DNA of 64,000 nucleotides, taken from positions 72,525,416 to 72,589,415 of the forward strand of contig CM049315.1 of NCBI GenBank assembly GCA_026874595.1, written 5' to 3'. Origin of the DNA: Sipunculus nudus. Its lineage: Eukaryota > Annelida > Sipuncula > Golfingiida > Sipunculidae. This document shows, piece by piece, positions 23,871 through 36,091 of the stretch. Positions within the stretch are counted from its first letter, which is position 1. Each line of letters begins with the position of its first letter. Under the pieces are notes generated by a model that saw only the letters and a list, made by a program, of their open reading frames with translations, searched no databases and was not told where the DNA came from. The translations under genes were made by a program, and so were the position numbers.

Positions 23871-25789
23871 CCAATGATATTTGGTGACCTGTGAGCAAAA
23901 GCATCTACCCATTGTCTGTCAGCAATTCTTTCAGTATTATTTCTCAGTAGTGGCTGGGTGATTTTCTGGAAACAAAAATGTACAGAATTAGGTTAAAGCA
24001 AGTGTACTGAAAAAAAAAATGATTATCATTAAATATCATGCCTGCAACGTGCCACTCTCATGACAGTTATAGTATAATTAAAGTGTTTCCCGGTACCCAC
24101 CTACATGAAGTATTAAAAAAATATCCTATATATTGTAAGTAATTCAAGTCATTTGGTGTGGGTATTCCTTATCAGTGTGAAAATGTATTTCACAAAATAT
24201 ATGTTATGCTTGACACAAGGGTAAAATATTGCTTCATGAAGTGTCATTATTTTAAGTATTTTTTTATTTCTACATGTTTCTGTTAACAGAATCACATCTT
24301 TTTACATCACACTTAAAAACTGATGAATACAAATGTAATACTAACAGTGTAAAATGTTATGCTATTAACTTAATTATGATGGGAAATCATAATTATGAAT
24401 CAAGTATCAGATTAATGTTTATTCATGCACCTGAAATTAAATGAAGAATCGTTCCAAGCATTGATAATCCAGTGGATGGTACCAGCCTATAACCATTTTA
24501 GTACATGTACATAAATATATCCGTTTTTGCCCGGAATGGCAATATGATTATTCACGCATCAGATTTATATCCATGATAAAAAAATTAAACCATTCAAACA
24601 CTGCATGGCATTAGATGGTGCTGGATAGTGTTACCCTTTACCATAAATATAATTGATTATTGTAAATATTTCAGGAAGTGCACCATATGAAATCTGTGGT
24701 TCAGTGATTCAGTCTGTAAACCATGCTAAGGAGTAATATTAATTAATTAATTTTTTTTTCAACAAAGACAAACTCTGAATAACCAGTTAAACTGGTAATC
24801 TCAGATGATACTGTCACCATTTTTAAAATGATATGCTGATTATGCAGTTGTTTCTCTTTTCTCTTCTGTCTGTACTGTAGCATTTGTCCCTATGGAACAG
24901 ATACTTGAAAATTGATGTAAGTTCGAGCTCTCATTTGCCTTATACGTTTTACTGACCTATATCCACATACAGCAGTGTTTGCCTGTCGTCTGTCTGTGTT
25001 CATGTTGGCCCAAATGTATGATTTTGTTAATTCCATTACTTGAATAAATTACAAGATTTCAAGAAGTTTTCCATTTGAAATAGAATAACTGTAACTTTTC
25101 CAATTTTGTCCTATTGGGAATGTTCACAGGCAGCTGAGCCTTGGAACCTTTATTATTTGGGCACACAGTAACAATTTTTAGCAAAGGTAAATGGAAATTT
25201 CTGTTGATTCTGTATAAGGTCAATGCCAGTGCTTGGCCATTTTAGCCAGATGTTATACTTATATTTTGTAATTTGATAAAGATGGACACTTAGGCTACAC
25301 TTTATTGATGTGATAAAGCATAATTTTAAAGTCAGGATGAAAACTGCATTATATTCTTATATTTTCATTATATATATATATGATCAGGACGGTGAGACAC
25401 TGACACTGGATATCATTCAGTTGTGTAAGATGAGATTTTTTTTAAGAGCTACCTTGTTCTTAACATTAAATAACATTGATTTGATCAGTATACAGTCTTT
25501 GATATGTCTTTAAATATATTTCAATGACACCCCCTTTTATGAAAAAAATGAATTAAAGTATTAAAACAATATTAATTAATGTTCTGAAATGTCAGGTGCT
25601 GCTGGAAATAACATAGATGAAAAAACGAAGGCATTTTTTCTAAAATTTATTACAATTATGAATCACTCTTAATGTGAGAAGTTACACTTTACCCATGTGG
25701 GATCTCTTCATGTCAGACATTCCTAAATGGGGTTGATCTATTGGTCCACTGGCAGGATTTAATTGCAATTGAGACGCTAGCCCATCGCA
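23871..25789. other. AT-rich stretch without recognised genes
   Basis: Follows the hAT relic. No domain or splice-supported frame seen. A short TA run lies near 25370-25382. Confidence 0.5.
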
Positions 25790-25980
25790 CCAGAAGCGGA
25801 TCCAGGGGGTCCGGACTTCCCCTTTTTCATCAGAAGCAACGTTTTTATGGGCTTCGGACAAAATTTTTCGGCCTGGACCCTTCCTTTTCCAGACCTGGGG
25901 ACCTTTTTTTAAGGGTTTTCATTAGTCCTCCTGGGTTGGACCCCCCACCCCTTTTCCAAAATCCTGGATCCGCCCCTGCG
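25790..25980. mobile_element. Foldback/MITE with GCGGATCCAGG ends
   Basis: Begins CAGAAGCGGATCCAGG and ends CCTGGATCCGCCCCTG, imperfect terminal inverted repeats. The interior includes TTTTTCGGCCTGGACCC and TCCTCCTGGGTTGGACC. Related degenerate copies lie at 13620-13800 and 26950-27085. A 97-codon frame across it is an artefact of the repeat. Confidence 0.75.
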
Positions 25981-26816
25981 CACTACGGTAGCCTAACGCG
26001 TATAACGCTGGCTCAGCTTGTATGGTTTTATTAAGTTATCACAGATAAACTTAGGATGGGATGTAAGTTTACGTGGCCTTCAGCCCTTTGCTGAAACATA
26101 AGATGAAGGATTTACATGAGTAATTTTTATATGGTGCAACTGCCCCTACCATCTGCGAGTTGAACCTTTCGGGGATCTGCAAAGTAGAGTCTATAGGTCA
26201 TGATTCAAGATCCGCGCCCGGTGCTGCGACCAATGAACGTTCACTGCTGGTTGGAGCGTCCTAAGAGAACCAGCAGCTGATAATAAACGGAGGACAAATG
26301 ATAAAAACGGAATCCCTCCCCCTCCCCCCCCCCCCCACCCCCCGGCCTTACAGCAGCAGCATTATCCAAGCTAATTTTGTTGTCATTCATGACAGATTCT
26401 GTCATAAGTAAACTGTGATGCCGAAAGCACATTGATACTGTGCAAAATGTAGGAACAGTATGTGGCTTTAAATAATTATGATCTCGGACCTGATGAAGTG
26501 TGCCTCATCGGATGATCAATAACCATGCAATATCTCCAAGTACACAATAGATCTAGCCATGACAACATAACACTAAGGCCTTCCGAAGTTCTAAAATAAC
26601 TAATAGGGGCCTGCGAGTCATTACGTGCGTCATAATAGAAACTAAGCTAAGGGTCGGATCAAAATATTGTAATAATAATATTTGACATCAGAGGCTTTTA
26701 TTGTCGGGTTATATATGTTAAATAATGAATGAAAATGTTATTACATAACATTAATTACCGCCTTTCACACGAATATGTTAGCCTCGTGACGAACACAGTG
26801 ACAAACTTTACGAGTA
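25981..26816. other. Non-coding stretch
   Basis: Contains a C-rich run at about 26310-26343 that creates a spurious Gly-rich frame on the minus strand. Nothing else recognised. Confidence 0.5.
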
Positions 26817-27893
26817 AAGCCGCGTTCACATCTATCCTTTTTTTCCTTCCTTCCGCACCCGCTTCCGTCATCCCTCGCCCGTCATCCGTCGTCTCTGTTC
26901 ACACATGAGTCAATCTCTGATCCACTGAAAAAAAAAAAAAAAAAACTCACGTAAGATCCTGAAAATGTGTGTGAAGGGGGGAGGGGGGACCGGGTTCCAT
27001 ACCGCAAAATACAATCTTAAACCTTTAAAAAAGTTGCGACTGAAAGGCGGGGGGGGGGGGATCTCCCCCTGGATCCGCGTCTGAGTAATGATAATCTTAA
27101 TGTAAAATTTATTACTGTAGCAACGTGTTTCTTTATCCAATGAGGATATTTTATTCTAGATTCGAGATCTAATAACAGATTATCTATTACTACCTACCCT
27201 ATTAAACTTGTATTTGACCAAATTCATGTTACTGAGGTTTAGAACTGTGTTTTAAAACGGGATAAATTTCAACCTCGTGTCTCTATAGCCGGAGTAATCC
27301 TGTAAATCCCGTTTCAGCAAGGATGCTAATATAATTCTGCATACAAGCAAATAAATGTGATTTTATTATGTTCAAATGAATATATATATATATATAAATA
27401 TTATACTTAAAATAATAGCCTTTTTTGTCGGCTTACTATTAAATTCATTTTAAAGGCAGTGACTTATCAGTACTTATTCAAAATTATCTCGCCCTCGCTC
27501 CTTTGATGACTCATATTATTCTACTTCCAACATTGCTTTAATGATATCAATTAATAATTAACGCTTTCATGAGAGGGATTGTAAAGCAGTGAATGCTCAT
27601 GATCAAGTTCCAACCTTTCATACCTTGGCATTTTTATTAAAGGGAAGACACAAGAACATTCCAGAATATCCCGATTATATGACGTCATGGTAGTCATTCC
27701 CGTCCGAACACGTCGTCTGCTTCCGTCGTGAATCGATTCCAGACCGATTTGTGCGGACGGTGAGACGGGTGCGGGTGCGGAAGCGGATAGGTGTGAATGC
27801 CCTATGTATTTTTAACTGACTTGAATTTGATGGATGACGGAAGCGGGTGCGGAAGGAAAAAAAAACGGGTATGTCAGAACGCTCCTTAAATCA
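26817..27893. mobile_element. Non-autonomous element with about 60-bp terminal inverted repeats, with nested repeats
   Basis: The left end at about 26817-26870 includes GCGTTCACATCTATCC, CTTCCTTCCGCACCCGCTTC and CGTCATCC. The right end at about 27832-27893 is its inverted match (GGATGACGGAAGCGGGTGCG ... GAACGCTCC). An extra related end (GGTGCGGAAGCGGATAGGTG) lies at 27770-27806, which suggests one copy nested beside another. No coding sequence inside. Confidence 0.65.
26950..27085. repeat. GGATCCGC-type foldback copy nested inside the TIR element
   Basis: Ends CTCCCCCTGGATCCGCGTCTG and contains poly-G (about 27048-27060) and GGGGGGA runs. The minus-strand translation 'TRIQGEIPPPPPFSRNFF' has the same character as the reading of the copy at 25790-25980. 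Confidence 0.55.
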
Positions 27894-28634
27894 GACTTGT
27901 CATTAATAACTTCTGCATGAATACACGTCAGTCAACGGTGAATGTTTAATATTTATTATTTTCCCAATTGAATACAGTTCCTTTATGTCTTACCTAGGCA
28001 AAACACAGTTCATCATGCAGATGAAAGGAAAAAGAATACTGTACAAAATTAATGGCACGCACATCTGCATATATTGTAGAATTGACGAGAACCCAATAGC
28101 TTGTACTGCCACCTCAACGTCTTTGAAAATCGCTGTTTGCATGCAAGGCTGCCGCTTCACTGATTTATAGTGTGTGTTTATAAATCAGGATGACATTTGT
28201 AAAGATGAAATCAATTTACTTGTACTTCACATTGTCTGTTTCAACAAATGAAATTTCAGAGCAAATTTACATAATTAAAAACTGAAAGATGGAGAGTTCC
28301 TTGAATATTTCGCCTTTCTCACCAATTTCAATAATTACAGTAGATAGCCCGAAATTTAAAATAGTTTATCTGGATTACCTTATAGGGAAAAAGCCTTAAT
28401 TTTTACAAAAAGCCCGGTCACACGTATGGCACATGATGAGGCAAACCTGGTCAAAGACAGAGCCGCGCCTAATAAAAGATGGAGGTCTCATGCTGAATGA
28501 CGGCAGCATCATACTTTTTTTAACCAAACAAATAAAGCAGTTAAACATAATACAGTGTATATGAACTAATACCCGATTGGGATGTTGTCTGGACCAATCG
28601 CCGACTGGTCAAGATTGGGATCTGGGCCTTGACA

Positions 28635-28682
<48 letters not shown>

Positions 28683-29240
28683 CATACACGTTTATTCTTC
28701 TTTCACAGAAATTCTATAAATATATTCGGAATAATACTTGGTTATAATGGCATTGCTGAACAATATAGAGGTTGTTGTACCGGTACATCAGCGAATAGGC
28801 CTACATGGAAGTTATTGAAGTCTACCCAATTTCCCATTAATTATCAGTTATATATTTGCATTAATTGTACATACAGGTCTTTATCTTCTTTATCAGAATG
28901 TTTATATGTAAGTATGTGTCTATTTATTTCAGGAACAGACTTGTTCACCACATAATTCATAATCGTATGGCCAATATACGCATGGCCAGCCAGGAAGAAA
29001 CATCTCCCTAGATTTATTGATAGAACACAGCAGCAAATAATTCAAAGTTTCAATGCGATTATTATAACTAACAATATTAATAGTAAAATAGTCTTATAGT
29101 GCAACTGAAATATATCTGATATCATTACCAAACCAGCCCGACGCCCTTAACCCCAGTTTTAATAAAGACGGATATATTGTTTCACATGATCACCAAGGTA
29201 CAAAAACATGCAAAGCTAGAAATTTGCAGGTGGCAGCTCA
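27894..29240. other. Mostly non-coding, with a (CA)n(TA)n microsatellite at 28636-28683
   Basis: A plus-strand frame at 27985-28170 with several Cys residues has no family I can defend. The microsatellite is about 28 bases of CA followed by about 18 of TA. Nothing else recognised. Confidence 0.5.
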
Positions 29241-29244
29241 TTAG

Positions 29245-29455
29245 TCCAATATGACTTTGTCTTCCAAACATATCCCGGATCCAGATGATGATCCGGGTCA
29301 CCCAAAAAATTAAATCAATTGTTCCTTGTATGCCGAGCTATCCTGAAAATATGATCAAAATTCGTTAAGAACGTCAAAAAGAAATATGTTGCTAACAGAC
29401 AAACAAGCAATTAAGCAAAAAACAGCATCATCCCCGCCGCTTGGCGTTAATATTA
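29245..29455 (+). repeat. Retroposon 3'-tail-like repeat
   Basis: Contains CCCGGATCCAGATGATGATC, AATTCGTTAAGAACGTC and TTGCTAACAGACAAACAAGC in the order I associate with the conserved 3' tail of LINE/SINE families of aquatic animals. There is no coding part. The assignment is from memory of the pattern, not a search. Confidence 0.45.
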
Positions 29456-29784
29456 GAAACTTTGTTTAAGATGTAGTCGGGCAGCGGAGCAGTTGAACCT
29501 GGAAGTTGGGAATAACAAGCATTTTATGGTGGATTCTGGTTCTTAAGATGGTCCTGAATTAGGATCCAAGTGATGACACTCTGTCACCCTTGAGCATTTT
29601 TTTTTTAATTTGCATTTTTTTTAAAACGGCCGCTTATCTCTACTAGTCGAGTTCTGCCTTTATATATATTCCATAGCGAACTTATGAATTGTCTATAGTA
29701 CAATTTTTTTATGGATTTGAGATGGTAGGGGTCCAATGACAATTTTGTTTGTTTAATTGTCCCCACGGCGAACTTGGGCAATTT

Positions 29785-30430
29785 TTAAATTGGGGACGCA
29801 ATTGGTGAAAATTAGATTTTCTTCAATATACTACCCAACATTTCTGGTCCAACATTGTAAACAACAAATGAAACGATATTGAGAACGATATACTGCGTAT
29901 TTAAGATTTTTATATGCAAATTAGGGACGCCATTGATGAAAAGTCTACTTCCTCCGATATATCCAGAACTAACCGATATATTTGGTCCAACATTGTGTCC
30001 AAACCCATGTTTTTTATCGTCAAACATTAAAATGAAACACAATTAAGAACGATTTATTTCATAGTTAAATTTTAATATGCAAATCAGGGTCGCCATTTAT
30101 GAAAAGTCTGCTTTCTTCAATATCTCCATATAGCTAACTATGATAACTGGTCGAACATTGTGTCTAGACCAGTTTCTCTTGGTCATAGATTCAAAAAAGA
30201 TCATAATGTCAACGGGTTAATCCGTATTTTAAATTTTTATGTGCCAATGAGGGCTTCCATTCATGAATACTCAGCTTTCTTCGATTCGTCAAAACTCACT
30301 ATGATATTTGGTCCAACATTGTGTATAGGCCTAGGGTTTCATGGTCAAAGCTTCAAATAAGACAATGTTATCAAATTTTTAGTTTGTGTCATAAACTTTA
30401 ACATGCATATTAGGGTCCCTATTGATTGAT
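29785..30430. repeat. Diverged tandem repeat, period about 160 bp
   Basis: Related units are marked by a RGGGNCGCCATT.ATGAA-like segment near 29785, 29922, 30082, 30244 and 30406, each followed by TTCTTCRATAT-like and TGGTCCAACATTGTG sequences. An inverted, diverged unit lies at about 32640-32765. The last direct units fall inside the 1.19-kb tandem duplication. Confidence 0.65.
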
Positions 30431-30929
30431 CCCTCCGTCTTCAATAATTCAGTTAAAAACCACGCCAACTGGCAAAACATGATATCCCAGGTTTTAATGG
30501 CCAATATTGTTAGGCCCACCGACAAAAATCCAAAATATTTTCCGCATTTTCGACAGAATTAACCATAATTTATAGTCAAACATATCAAGATAAAGGTTTT
30601 CACGGTTATTGATTCAAACAAAATCATATAAATAAGATTTTAATTGTATTTAGATACTGGACAAAACGCAAGACTTGCGCTTACGGCATATCAAGACAGG
30701 AATTACACACACACACACACATATATAAATAGGCATTTTCTCATACTAGGTTTTGATTGTATGTCTACTTTGGACTGCAAATATGGTAACTCAGTTTTAA
30801 TACTGTGCAACTCGATATGTTAAGATCAAACAATATATGGATATATTAAGATCTGATCATCCAGAAAGCGTGTCAAAAATGGCTACATAGGACAATGTAA
30901 AATGACCTTATATCCAAGTAATTTTAGAT

Positions 30930-30960
<31 letters not shown>

Positions 30961-31354
30961 CTTGACATATTCTCCATATAACACATACAGCCGGGGTAAG
31001 GAGATAATCTATAAATAACCATGTATGAACAGAACGGCAATATAACCGGTATAGGAAATATCCAATACTGTTCGTGAAATATAGATACAAATGACTGATG
31101 CACTGTATACATTATGATTCTTCGTCATAATATTAAGCATAGAAAGTTAATCTCATCTTAGATCTAGATTAAATGGTACGACTAAAACTCTAGTAGGGTT
31201 CTCAAAATGATCACTCGCCATGAAATCTCTCAGGTTTTGCAAATATATTTGACCACATATCAATGTTTTAAGTGAAAACAGAAGAAACTAGATCTACCAC
31301 AATGACCGCCATAATTTGCATTTCCTGAAACTGAACATCAGTCAAACATTCCAT
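30172..31354. repeat. Tandem duplication of 1.19 kb, copy 1
   Basis: Nearly identical to the directly following 31355-32541. Differences are a handful of substitutions and CA/GT repeat lengths (14 versus 18 and 18 versus 20 bases). No gene inside. The frames 'MSRPVSLGHRFKKDHN' and its second copy are duplicated satellite sequence. Confidence 0.95.
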
Positions 31355-32114
31355 GTTTCTCTTGGTCATAGATTCAAAAAAGATCATAATGTCAACGGGT
31401 TAATCCGTATTTTAAATTTTTATGTGCCAATGAGGGCTTCCATTCATGAATACTCAGCTTTCTTCGATTCGTCAAAACTCACTATGATATTTGGTCCAAC
31501 ATTGTGTATAGGCCTAGGGTTTCATGGTCAAAGCTTCAAATAAGACAATGTTATCAAATTTTTAGTTTGTGTCATAAACTTTAACATGCATATTAGGGTC
31601 CCTATTGATTGATCCCTCCGTCTTCAATAATTCAGTTAAAAACCACGCCAACTGGCAAAACATGATATCCCAGGTTTTAATGGCCAATATTGTTAGGCCC
31701 ACCGACAAAAATCCAAAATATTTTCCGCATTTTCGACAGAATTAACCATAATTTATAGTCAAACATATCAAGATAAAGGTTTTCACTGTTATTGATTCTA
31801 ACTAAATCATATAAATAAGATTTTAATTGTATTTAGATACTGGACAAAACGCAAGACTTGCGCTTACGGCATATCAAGACAGGAATTACACACACACACA
31901 CACACATATATAAATAGGCATTTTCTCATACTAGGTTTTGATTGTATGCCTACTTTGGACTGCAAATATGGTAACTCAGTTTTAATACTGTGCAACTCGA
32001 TATGTTAAGATCAAACAATATATGGATATATTAAGATCTGATCATCCAGAAAGCGTGTCAAAAATGGCTACATAGGACAATGTAAAATGACCTTATATCC
32101 AAGTAATTTTAGAT

Positions 32115-32147
<33 letters not shown>

Positions 32148-32541
32148 CTTGACATATTCTCCATATAACACATACAGCCGGGGTAAGGAGATAACTTATA
32201 AATAACCATGTATGAACAGAACGGCAATATAACCGGTATAGGAAATATCCAATACTGTTCGTGAAATATAGATACAAATGACTGATGCACTGTATACATT
32301 ATGATTCTTCGTCATAATATTAAGCATAGAAAGTTAATCTCATCTTAGATCTAGATTAAATGGTACGACGAAAACTCTAGTAGGGTTCTCAAAATGATCA
32401 CTCGCCATGAAATCTCTCAGGTTTTGCAAATATATTTGACCACATATCAATGTTTTAAGTGAAAACAGAAGAAACTAGATCTACCACAATGACCGCCATA
32501 ATTTGCATTTCCTGAAACTGAACATCAGTCAAACATTCCAT
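31355..32541. repeat. Tandem duplication of 1.19 kb, copy 2
   Basis: Second copy of the 30172-31354 block. The sequences at the outer left edge, the junction and the outer right edge all contain GTTT, a 4-bp microhomology. Confidence 0.95.
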
Positions 32542-32639
32542 GTTTGTCCAAATAAAATCAAATGGTGTCGAATGTTTTCCCATTTAGATATTGTAGAATG
32601 AAGAATTTTATTTGAATATTAGAAGATAAAATACATATT

Positions 32640-32765
32640 TAACCTTTGCTGTTACGGTTTCATTTGAATCTTCGACCATAAAAACCTAGGTCTAGACAAA
32701 ATATTGCACCAGATATAATGGTTAGTTCTGAAGATATTGATTGGCGGCCCTAATTTACAAACTAT
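32640..32765. repeat. Inverted unit of the 160-bp satellite
   Basis: Read on the minus strand it gives AATTAGGGCCGCCAATCAAT, TCTTCAGAACTAACC and a GTCTAGACC-like block, matching units at 29922 and 30082. Confidence 0.55.
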
Positions 32766-32862
32766 AAAGTGCCCAAGGTCGTCGTGAGGACAACACGACT
32801 CGAGAGTATCAATGGAACCATTGTAACATGTATCTGTTTATAATGCGCAGGCATTCTGATTC

Positions 32863-33625
32863 GTGTTAGGCGCTAGCCCTGTTCGGTGCTATGGGAGACG
32901 TGGGAGTTGGGCTCTGGCTTACGCGTTAAGTGTGAAACGTGGAGTCAAAGCGTTCTTTGTGTTCTAGATGGTTCGGGTCTGTGGGCGCACGTGTACTGTT
33001 ATGTTCTTTGAAAGTTCGTGAATATGGACGTTTCTGGGCTTTTATAAACCTATAAATAGGGGCTTTGTTTAGAGCCGGGAGAGAGAAAACTACCAGTGGA
33101 CACTGAAGAGTATGAATATCTCGTCAGTTTTTTTACCTTTCCCATAATTGCAGAACATATAGATATATTTCGGACTTTGTAACAGATTTTATACGGATTG
33201 TCTTCACTTTGCTTTTGGGATTATTATCAGAACTTTACGTTTGGATAGCAACACATTGTTTCGCGACAATTCTCTTAGATGATTTACATTAACTGTTCAT
33301 CTGGAATATTTGTGTTAGAGGACTCTTGTTGAGCTGTGACAGTGGCGTTATCCAGAAATCAAAGCCTATGATCTGGACACTCTGGCACTGTACATTTTTT
33401 TATTGTTGTTATACTGTGAAATTGTATTGATTAAGTGTATTTTAATGTTAGGATTGTTCTAATATTAATTATAATTATTTGTTAACAAAAAAAAACTGAA
33501 TTCTTTGTTCGTTCCCCTAGACATTTCACGCTGCCTAGTGTTACGGAATCTGATTTTTTTTATCTCCATAACACAATTTGTGCTGATCACGATTACGTGA
33601 TCTGTTGTTATTAGGTTCCGTAACA
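32863..33625 (+). repeat. LTR-like repeat with TATA box, copy 2
   Basis: The partner of 20023-20660. The TATA box CTATAAATAGGGG is at about 33050-33062. Past the homologous part, TGTTACGGAATC at 33539 and GGTTCCGTAACA ending at 33625 form inverted ends around a GATCAC...GTGATC palindrome. The right end may be the LTR terminus, since a TGTTACGG/CCGTAACA pair is typical of LTR ends. The left boundary is approximate. Confidence 0.5.
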
Positions 33626-34299
33626 CCATCACTAATTCATCAAAAACCCTTGTACTATAGACAATTCATTGCTATCTCCTACTGGCAACTCGACTATACT
33701 AAATAAGTATGTTTGTGATGAGTAACAACTTGTTTTACGTGAAAAAGCATCATGTTAAAGTACGACTGACACTTGTTATGACATATTATTATGCTGAAAA
33801 AATACATTCTTGCATATTCTGCATATAAAATAAGGTAATTCAGATATTTTAATTAAATCAAACGGAGCGCATTACAGTATTATCCATTATAACTGTAAGG
33901 GAAAAGTAACATTCCCTGTTATACCCCGGAGCCACCTCAAGGCCGGCTAGACTTTCCAGGTTTTTTTATTTATTTTATTTATTTTTATGTATTTAAATAC
34001 GTTTAATGTAATACTCTGGGAACAGGAAAACTGTTAATATTTCTAAGGATGGGAAACTTGATTATTTAATGAAAGGTCAGTTGAATTCAAACGGAAACTA
34101 AGATATCGATTCAGTAGGATTAGGTGCAATATGTAATGTTTGTGAAATAATAATGTATAAGATTTATGCAATACACTGAATATGGTAAAACCCAATCTGA
34201 AAGTTGAAAAACAAAGTGCAAAGTGAGTTGAATTGAAACAAATGCAAAATGATTAATTTATTAGGATGATTCACCATATGTACTTTTTCTTCCAGTTAC
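33626..34299. other. Non-coding stretch
   Basis: AT-rich. No coding or structural signal seen. Confidence 0.5.
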
Positions 34300-34596
34300 T
34301 TACAACGGCTGACAAATGCTGTATTCTGAAATGGTGATATTTTTGCTAGTGCTCAAAATATTGCAGATCAAAAGTGAAGTTACGTCAGCATAGGTTTCAT
34401 ATATTCTAGTGATCTTATCATAATCTTCCTCTTCTTCAACACCATCAGTTGCATCTTCAGTGGTGTACACATTTTTACACTCATTTGGACCCTCATATTT
34501 ACAGTATTTCATGCAGGCCAATTGTAAACATACACATAAAAAGCTAACTTTTCCTAGCACAAGGGGTCTTTGTGCCACATGAACATGACACCATTT
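34300..34596 (-). pseudogene. Cys-rich CXC-like C-terminal fragment
   Basis: On the minus strand, 'MVSCSCGTKTPCARKS' in one frame is followed after a one-base shift by 'SFLCVCLQLACMKYCKYEG', 'ECKNVY' and an acidic 'DGVEEEEDYD'. The cysteine spacing (C-x-C ... C ... C-x-C ... C-x3-C) resembles tesmin/CXC zinc-binding repeats. I have seen such tails at the end of multicopy invertebrate proteins whose amino part resembles the plus-strand fragment at 36092-37080. Here the two parts are on opposite strands. Frame broken; not expected to be functional. Confidence 0.5.
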
Positions 34597-34685
34597 TCAA
34601 AAGGTCAACTTAGCCATTTGAGCCAGTGAAGTCACGGCCTAGGGAACTTCTTCTATGTTCTTCCATCCGAATTGTTAAATTTTCT

Positions 34686-35301
34686 CAGCCTTTTGTTGTT
34701 GTTTCTCTGTGTCTACTGTCTTCCAGATCATTGCTTATAAAAGTTTCCCGATGATGAACAAGGGTATATAAGAATAAAAATGCAGTATGACATTTTAAAA
34801 TAATTTTATTGTTTCAAGATTTACCAACCAGATTTAAAGAATATAGAATATACACCTAGCCTGTACTTTGCAAAATCATCACCTTCCCCCTACATATACT
34901 ACATTCCTGCATTTCGCTACTGCATGTGTCATAGTTCTTGTATATACAAATTAGTGGTCTTCATTGTCTTGGATATCTAATGTTACCGTTTATTAACGTA
35001 GACTGGTTCCATATATACTAGTACTTTGTACATCTAAGCTGGGCAAGGAACCAATCTATTAGAGTCTAGACCTTTTTATGTTTTTATAAATTTAAAATTT
35101 GACATTGAAAACAACTTGCATAAAAAACATGGAAATGCTCAAAATTCTTAAGGGTCGTGGTACATAACACTGCTGTTTTTGTGCCCAAATTTTTTTCTGT
35201 GCCACATGCATATAAATATGCATCCTAACAGCCTATATCTTGACTTTTGAATAAGACCTTTTGTAGAATAATATCATCTGCTTGAGAGAAGTTATTTTTA
35301 A
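34686..35301. repeat. 610-bp direct repeat, left copy
   Basis: Starts TCAGCCTTTTGTTGT and ends around ATCATCTGCTTGAGAGAAGTT. Close match to 37083-37688 with scattered substitutions and indels. It contains GGTATATAAGAATAAA (TATA-like) and, on the minus strand, CAATAAAAT. Confidence 0.85.
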
Positions 35302-36091
35302 AATACCGCACAATGGTCGATGCTGACAGACTGTCATCACTTGGATCCTTTCTCGGGACAATCTGTAGAACAAAAGTCAACCATAAAATGCTTGTTATAC
35401 CCTACGGAGTCCTGGGGCTGATTTTGAGTATTTAAGTTTTGCTGCACCCCTCTGCCATCATAGGTTTCATGATTTTTTCGTATTGTTTGGTCTGTAAGAT
35501 GATAATTTCAAAACATTACCCCTTTAAAATGTGTTCGATCGATGTTTTTTTTCTAATACTTGAAAAGCGGGTATTCGAAAATGAGATGTCTGGAAATAGT
35601 GATACAACCATTTTTATTTATTTATCAGAATGGATGCAGAGTGCTTGGAATATATGAAATGTGTGATCCAAAGGTGAAACAGATTCAATGGGTTCAGTAA
35701 GATTATGCTAAAACACATTTATTTCACAAGAAAGTGTTAAAAATTCAGATTTTTAGATAAGCAGGTATGCATTTTTTAATCCTAAATCGATCTAGACCAT
35801 ACATGCTTCTTTGAATAATTGCTATTAGCACATTACACAACCTTTAGGACTGCCTAGTCTTTATATAGCATCAGCGGTGATGCAAAAAATGCATACCTTA
35901 AAAAGAGGTCAGCTCACCTGGGTCAGACAGGATTGACTGCACAGTCTGCCGTGGGCTGTACACTTTCAGTCTGACATTGAGCACTAGAGTAAGATAAGGT
36001 ACTATAATTGTACATGCGATATTTTGGTTTAACATATTGTTTTTTTTTTCTATTGCAGCGGCCCAGTGTTAAAATTTGAATGACTAGACAT
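35302..36091. other. Non-coding stretch between the left direct repeat and the Cys-rich gene relic
   Basis: No family recognised. A T-rich tract ending TTGCAG at about 36040-36058 could be a 3' splice site ahead of the reading frame that starts near 36092. Confidence 0.4.

Noticed and set aside
27985-28170. Cys-containing frame as a FLYWCH-like zinc finger
   Set aside because: The Cys/His spacing and the Trp of that family are missing, and there is no supporting context.
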